A DNA stretch of 64,000 bases from Rhizobiales bacterium CCH3-A5 (lineage in GTDB: Bacteria; Pseudomonadota; Alphaproteobacteria; Rhizobiales; Beijerinckiaceae), in the NCBI GenBank assembly GCA_001556025.1, contig LSIB01000163.1, positions 62,001 through 126,000 of the forward strand, read 5' to 3'. Position numbers and translations under genes: made by a program. Shown here in pieces: positions 61,053-64,000 of the stretch (the first letter of the stretch is position 1; every line of letters starts with the position of its first letter). The notes under the pieces are model-generated. The model ran no database searches. It had not been told where the DNA came from and saw only the letters and a program-made list of their open reading frames with translations.

Positions 61053-64000
61053 TTGATTCCCTTTCGTTCCTTGCCGCCATCAGCCCGCAGCCTTGGCGTA
61101 ACCGCCGTTCTCGGGCCGACCAACACCGGCAAGACCCATCTCGCCATCGAACGCATGGTGGCCCATCCGACTGGCATGATCGGCCTGCCGTTGCGCCTGC
61201 TCGCGCGCGAGGTCTACCAGCGCGTGGTCGAGAAGGCGGGCGTCGAGGCCGTCGCGCTCGTCACCGGCGAGGAGAAGATCAAGCCGGCCCGCCCGCGCTT
61301 CTGGGTCTGCACGGTCGAGGCGATGCCGCGCGACCTCGCGGTCGACTTCATGGCGATCGACGAGATCCAGCTCGCCTCCGATCTCGACCGCGGCCATGTC
61401 TTTACCGACCGGCTCCTGAACAGGCGCGGCCGGGCCGAGACCATGCTGATCGGCGCCGCCACCATGCGCCCGCTGATCGAGCGGTTGATGCCCGGCGTCA
61501 ACGTGGTGACGCGGCCGCGCCTGTCGCAGTTGCTCTTTGCCGGCGACCGCAAGATCACGCGGCTGCCACCGCGCTCCGCCATCGTGGCGTTTTCGGTCGA
61601 GGAGGTCTACGCCATCGCCGAGCTGATCCGCCGGCAGAAGGGCGGCGCGGCGGTGGTGCTGGGGGCTCTGAGCCCGCGCACGCGCAATGCGCAGGTCGAG
61701 ATCTACCAGTCCGGCGACGTCGATTATCTCATCGCCACCGACGCGATCGGCATGGGCCTCAATCTCGACGTTAATCATATCGCCTTCGCCGCCGACAAGA
61801 AATTCGACGGCCATCAGTTCCGCCAGCTCAACCCGGCCGAGTTCGGCCAGATCGCCGGCCGCGCCGGCCGGCATCTGCGAGACGGCACCTTCGGCACCAG
61901 CGGTCGCTGCCCGCCTTTCGAGGCCGAGCTGGTCGAGGCGATCGAGAACCACCGCTTCGAGCCGCTGCGCCAGTTGCAATGGCGCAATACCGATCTCGAT
62001 CTTCGGTCGGTCGAGAGCCTGCTCGATGCGCTCAACATGCAGCCGAGCGAGCAGGGGCTGACGCGGGCGCTGATCGCCGAGGATCAGACGACGCTGGAAA
62101 TCCTGGCGCGCGACCCGGAGATCAAGGCGCTGGCCATGGGGCGGCCCGCCGTCGAGCGGCTCTGGGAGGTCTGCGGTCTGCCGGATTACCGCAAGATCGC
62201 GCCGGCCCAGCACGCCGACCTCGCCACCACGCTCTATCTGCGGCTGATGCGCCATGGCCGGCTCGATATCGACTGGTATCGCGCCCAGCTGGCCGCGCTC
62301 GACCGGACCGATGGCGAGATCGACACGCTGTCGGCGCGCATCTCCCAGGTCAGGACATGGACCTTCGTCGCGAACCGTCCCGACTGGTTGCCCGATCCCG
62401 AGCATTGGCAGGGGGTGGCGCGTCTTGTAGAGGACAGGTTGTCGGACGCTTTGCACGAGAGGCTCGCCAGCCGTTTCGTGGATCGGCGCACGAGTGTGCT
62501 GATGCGTCGTTTGCGGGAGAATGTGATGTTGGAGGCTGAGGTCACCACGGCGGGCGACGTGCTCGTCGAGGGCCAGCACGTCGGAATGCTGCAGGGATTC
62601 CGCTTCACCGCGGACCCGAAGGCCGGCGGGCCGGAGGCGAAAGCCCTGAACATGGCCGCGATGAAGGCGCTCGCCAGCGAGATCGAGGCGCGCGCCGCGC
62701 GCGTCGTGCTCGCCGGCGACGACGCTTTCGTGCTCTCACATGACGGCCTGCTGCGCTGGGTCGGCGAGCCGGTGGCGCGCCTGACCGCCGGCGAGAAAGC
62801 GATCGAGCCGCGCCTGCGGCTCCTCGTCGAGGAGCACCTGACGGGGCCGGCGCGCGAGCAGGTCGAGGCGCGGCTGAACCTCTGGCTGAAGAACCACGTC
62901 ACCAAGCTGCTCGGGCCGCTCCAGCTTCTCGAGAGCGCGACGACCGCAACCGGAATCGCGCGCGGCATCGCCTTCCAGACGGCGGAATCGCTCGGCGTGC
63001 TCGAACGCGCCAAGGTCGGCGAGGAGATGAAGGCGCTCGATCAGGAGGGCCGCGCCGCGCTGCGCAATCTCGGCATCCGCTTCGGGGCGTTCCATCTTTA
63101 TGTGCCGGCGCTGCTGAAGCCCGCCCCACGCGCGCTCGCCGCCCAGCTCTGGGCGCTGAAGCATGGCGGGCCGGACCTGACCGGGCTCGACGACATCGCC
63201 CATCTGGCCTCGTCGGGCCGCACCTCATTTCCGGTCGACAAGGCGATCCCCAAGGGGCTCTACCGCGCCGCCGGCTACCGTGTCTGTGGCGAGCGGGCCG
63301 TGCGCGTCGACATTCTGGAACGCCTCGCCGACCTGATCCGCCCGGCGATCGCCTATCGGCCCGGCCTGACCCAAGGCGTGCCGCCGGCCGGCGCGGCCGA
63401 TCAGGACGGGTTCGTGGCGACGGGCGCGATGACCTCGCTCGTCGGCTGTGCCGGCGAGGATTTCGCCTCGATCCTGCGCTCGCTCGGCTATAATTCCGTC
63501 AAGCGTCCAGGCCCCGCGATCACCGTGCCGCTGGCCGTGGCTCCGGCTCCGGTCGCCGCGGTCGAGCCGGCTGCCGAGGCTCAGACCGATCCGGTCGCAG
63601 CGCTGAACGACGGCGCTGAGACCGCGCCAGTCGCCACCGATGCCGAAACGCCGGTTGTCGAACCTGTCGCCACGGAAACGCCGGCTGAACCGGAGGCGCC
63701 GCTCGTCGAGCAGCCGGCTGCCGAAACCGCCGACGCACCGATCCTGACCGAAGCCGAACGCGCGCCTGCGCCGGAGCCCACGCCCGAGCCGGTTCCCGCC
63801 GATTTGATGTCGTCTCTGCCGGTCGTGGACGAAGCGACCGCTGGCGCAGAACCGGGCGAGACGGAACAGGCCGATGCCCCTGTCACGGAAACGGCCGCGC
63901 CGGCCGAGACTTCCCCCGCCGCCGTTCCCGCCGAACCCGAGATGATCGAGGTCTGGCGGCCGCATCGTCCCCAAGGCGGCCGCAGGCTGGAGAATGCCGG
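61053..64000 (+). CDS. SUV3-like RNA helicase with long Ala/Pro/Glu tail (runs off window)
   Basis: The open frame from a proposed TTG at 61053 continues past 64000. Motif I is VLGPTNTGKTHLAIERM, motif II FMAIDEIQLASDLDRGH, and motifs V and VI are IATDAIGMGLNLDVNHIAF and GQIAGRAGRHLRDG. This is the SUV3/mitochondrial-degradosome helicase type found in alphaproteobacteria, with DEIQ instead of DEAD. A middle domain (about 330-800) follows. From about residue 825 there is a low-complexity Ala/Pro/Glu/Thr tail (PVVEPVATETPAEPEAPLVE) that ends WRPHRPQGGRR at the edge. No ATG precedes the Walker motif in frame, so the start is uncertain. The end is cut. Confidence 0.87.
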   Translation, partial: MIPFRSLPPSARSLGVTAVLGPTNTGKTHLAIERMVAHPTGMIGLPLRLLAREVYQRVVEKAGVEAVALVTGEEKIKPARPRFWVCTVEAMPRDLAVDFMAIDEIQLASDLDRGHVFTDRLLNRRGRAETMLIGAATMRPLIERLMPGVNVVTRPRLSQLLFAGDRKITRLPPRSAIVAFSVEEVYAIAELIRRQKGGAAVVLGALSPRTRNAQVEIYQSGDVDYLIATDAIGMGLNLDVNHIAFAADKKFDGHQFRQLNPAEFGQIAGRAGRHLRDGTFGTSGRCPPFEAELVEAIENHRFEPLRQLQWRNTDLDLRSVESLLDALNMQPSEQGLTRALIAEDQTTLEILARDPEIKALAMGRPAVERLWEVCGLPDYRKIAPAQHADLATTLYLRLMRHGRLDIDWYRAQLAALDRTDGEIDTLSARISQVRTWTFVANRPDWLPDPEHWQGVARLVEDRLSDALHERLASRFVDRRTSVLMRRLRENVMLEAEVTTAGDVLVEGQHVGMLQGFRFTADPKAGGPEAKALNMAAMKALASEIEARAARVVLAGDDAFVLSHDGLLRWVGEPVARLTAGEKAIEPRLRLLVEEHLTGPAREQVEARLNLWLKNHVTKLLGPLQLLESATTATGIARGIAFQTAESLGVLERAKVGEEMKALDQEGRAALRNLGIRFGAFHLYVPALLKPAPRALAAQLWALKHGGPDLTGLDDIAHLASSGRTSFPVDKAIPKGLYRAAGYRVCGERAVRVDILERLADLIRPAIAYRPGLTQGVPPAGAADQDGFVATGAMTSLVGCAGEDFASILRSLGYNSVKRPGPAITVPLAVAPAPVAAVEPAAEAQTDPVAALNDGAETAPVATDAETPVVEPVATETPAEPEAPLVEQPAAETADAPILTEAERAPAPEPTPEPVPADLMSSLPVVDEATAGAEPGETEQADAPVTETAAPAETSPAAVPAEPEMIEVWRPHRPQGGRRLENA

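Noticed and set aside
61080..62579. A 499-codon minus-strand frame opposite the helicase
   Set aside because: It has no motifs and is antisense to clear helicase motifs I, II, V and VI.

Overview
The window is high-GC DNA from an alphaproteobacterium, most likely Hyphomicrobiales and Bosea-like. This is inferred from gene content (aerobic cobalt-chelatase genes cobS and cobT, HIG1 protein, paired HNH and amidohydrolase genes, many ABC importers, SUV3-type helicase) and from short palindromic repeats typical of that group. No taxonomic search was possible.

Layout. (1) 1-10045 is a catabolic and uptake region: a 2-hydroxyacid dehydrogenase (cut by the window edge), an FCD-type GntR regulator, a complete CUT1 ABC importer, an L-threonate dehydrogenase-like enzyme, a LacI regulator, a second beta-hydroxyacid dehydrogenase and an Asp/Glu-racemase-family protein. 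Two copies of a GTATGACTT motif lie exactly where the GntR protein would need to bind to control both sides. (2) About 10539-21356 is an integrated mobilisable element abutting a tRNA-Leu(CAA) gene. It carries MobC- and relaxase-like genes, a coupling protein whose membrane part seems to be a separate gene, a candidate oriT, a ParDE toxin-antitoxin pair, and a large serine recombinase whose frame runs on into the tRNA. Its AT-rich cargo (14485-17682) is a two-gene CBASS (CD-NTase plus CapV-type patatin phospholipase). Facing away from it is a second two-gene unit: a DisA/diadenylate-cyclase-like protein lacking the RHR motif, overlapping a Cap15-like 2TM/beta-barrel protein. This second unit is the best candidate for a little-described defence system.

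(3) 21618-29434 is chromosomal housekeeping: dsbB, M20 amidohydrolase, HNH nuclease, 3-hydroxybutyryl-CoA dehydrogenase with etfA and etfB, a rhomboid protease, PduO-type cobalamin adenosyltransferase, a PagL-like deacylase and a HIG1 protein. (4) 29483-34931 is a polyamine-type ABC importer with an amidohydrolase. 35036-38346 holds two glycosyltransferases and a deacetylase-like protein. 38377-44389 is a Yej/Opp-type peptide importer. (5) 44583-49946 is a three-gene signalling-like unit: an ABC-exporter-like protein, a cyclic-nucleotide-binding protein and a membrane/ferredoxin/class III cyclase fusion. In all three the diagnostic nucleotide-handling residues appear to be missing. (6) 50014-53782 holds two methyltransferase-like genes and two glycosyltransferases; the last contains an in-frame 78-bp palindromic repeat that is translated into protein. 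(7) 53987-64000 has cobS, a GNAT gene, cobT, a phytase-like esterase, rpmB with a clear promoter and terminator, a DUF3108 protein, an epoxide-hydrolase-like enzyme and a SUV3-like helicase running off the end.

All functional calls come from reading motifs by eye; nothing was searched or computed.
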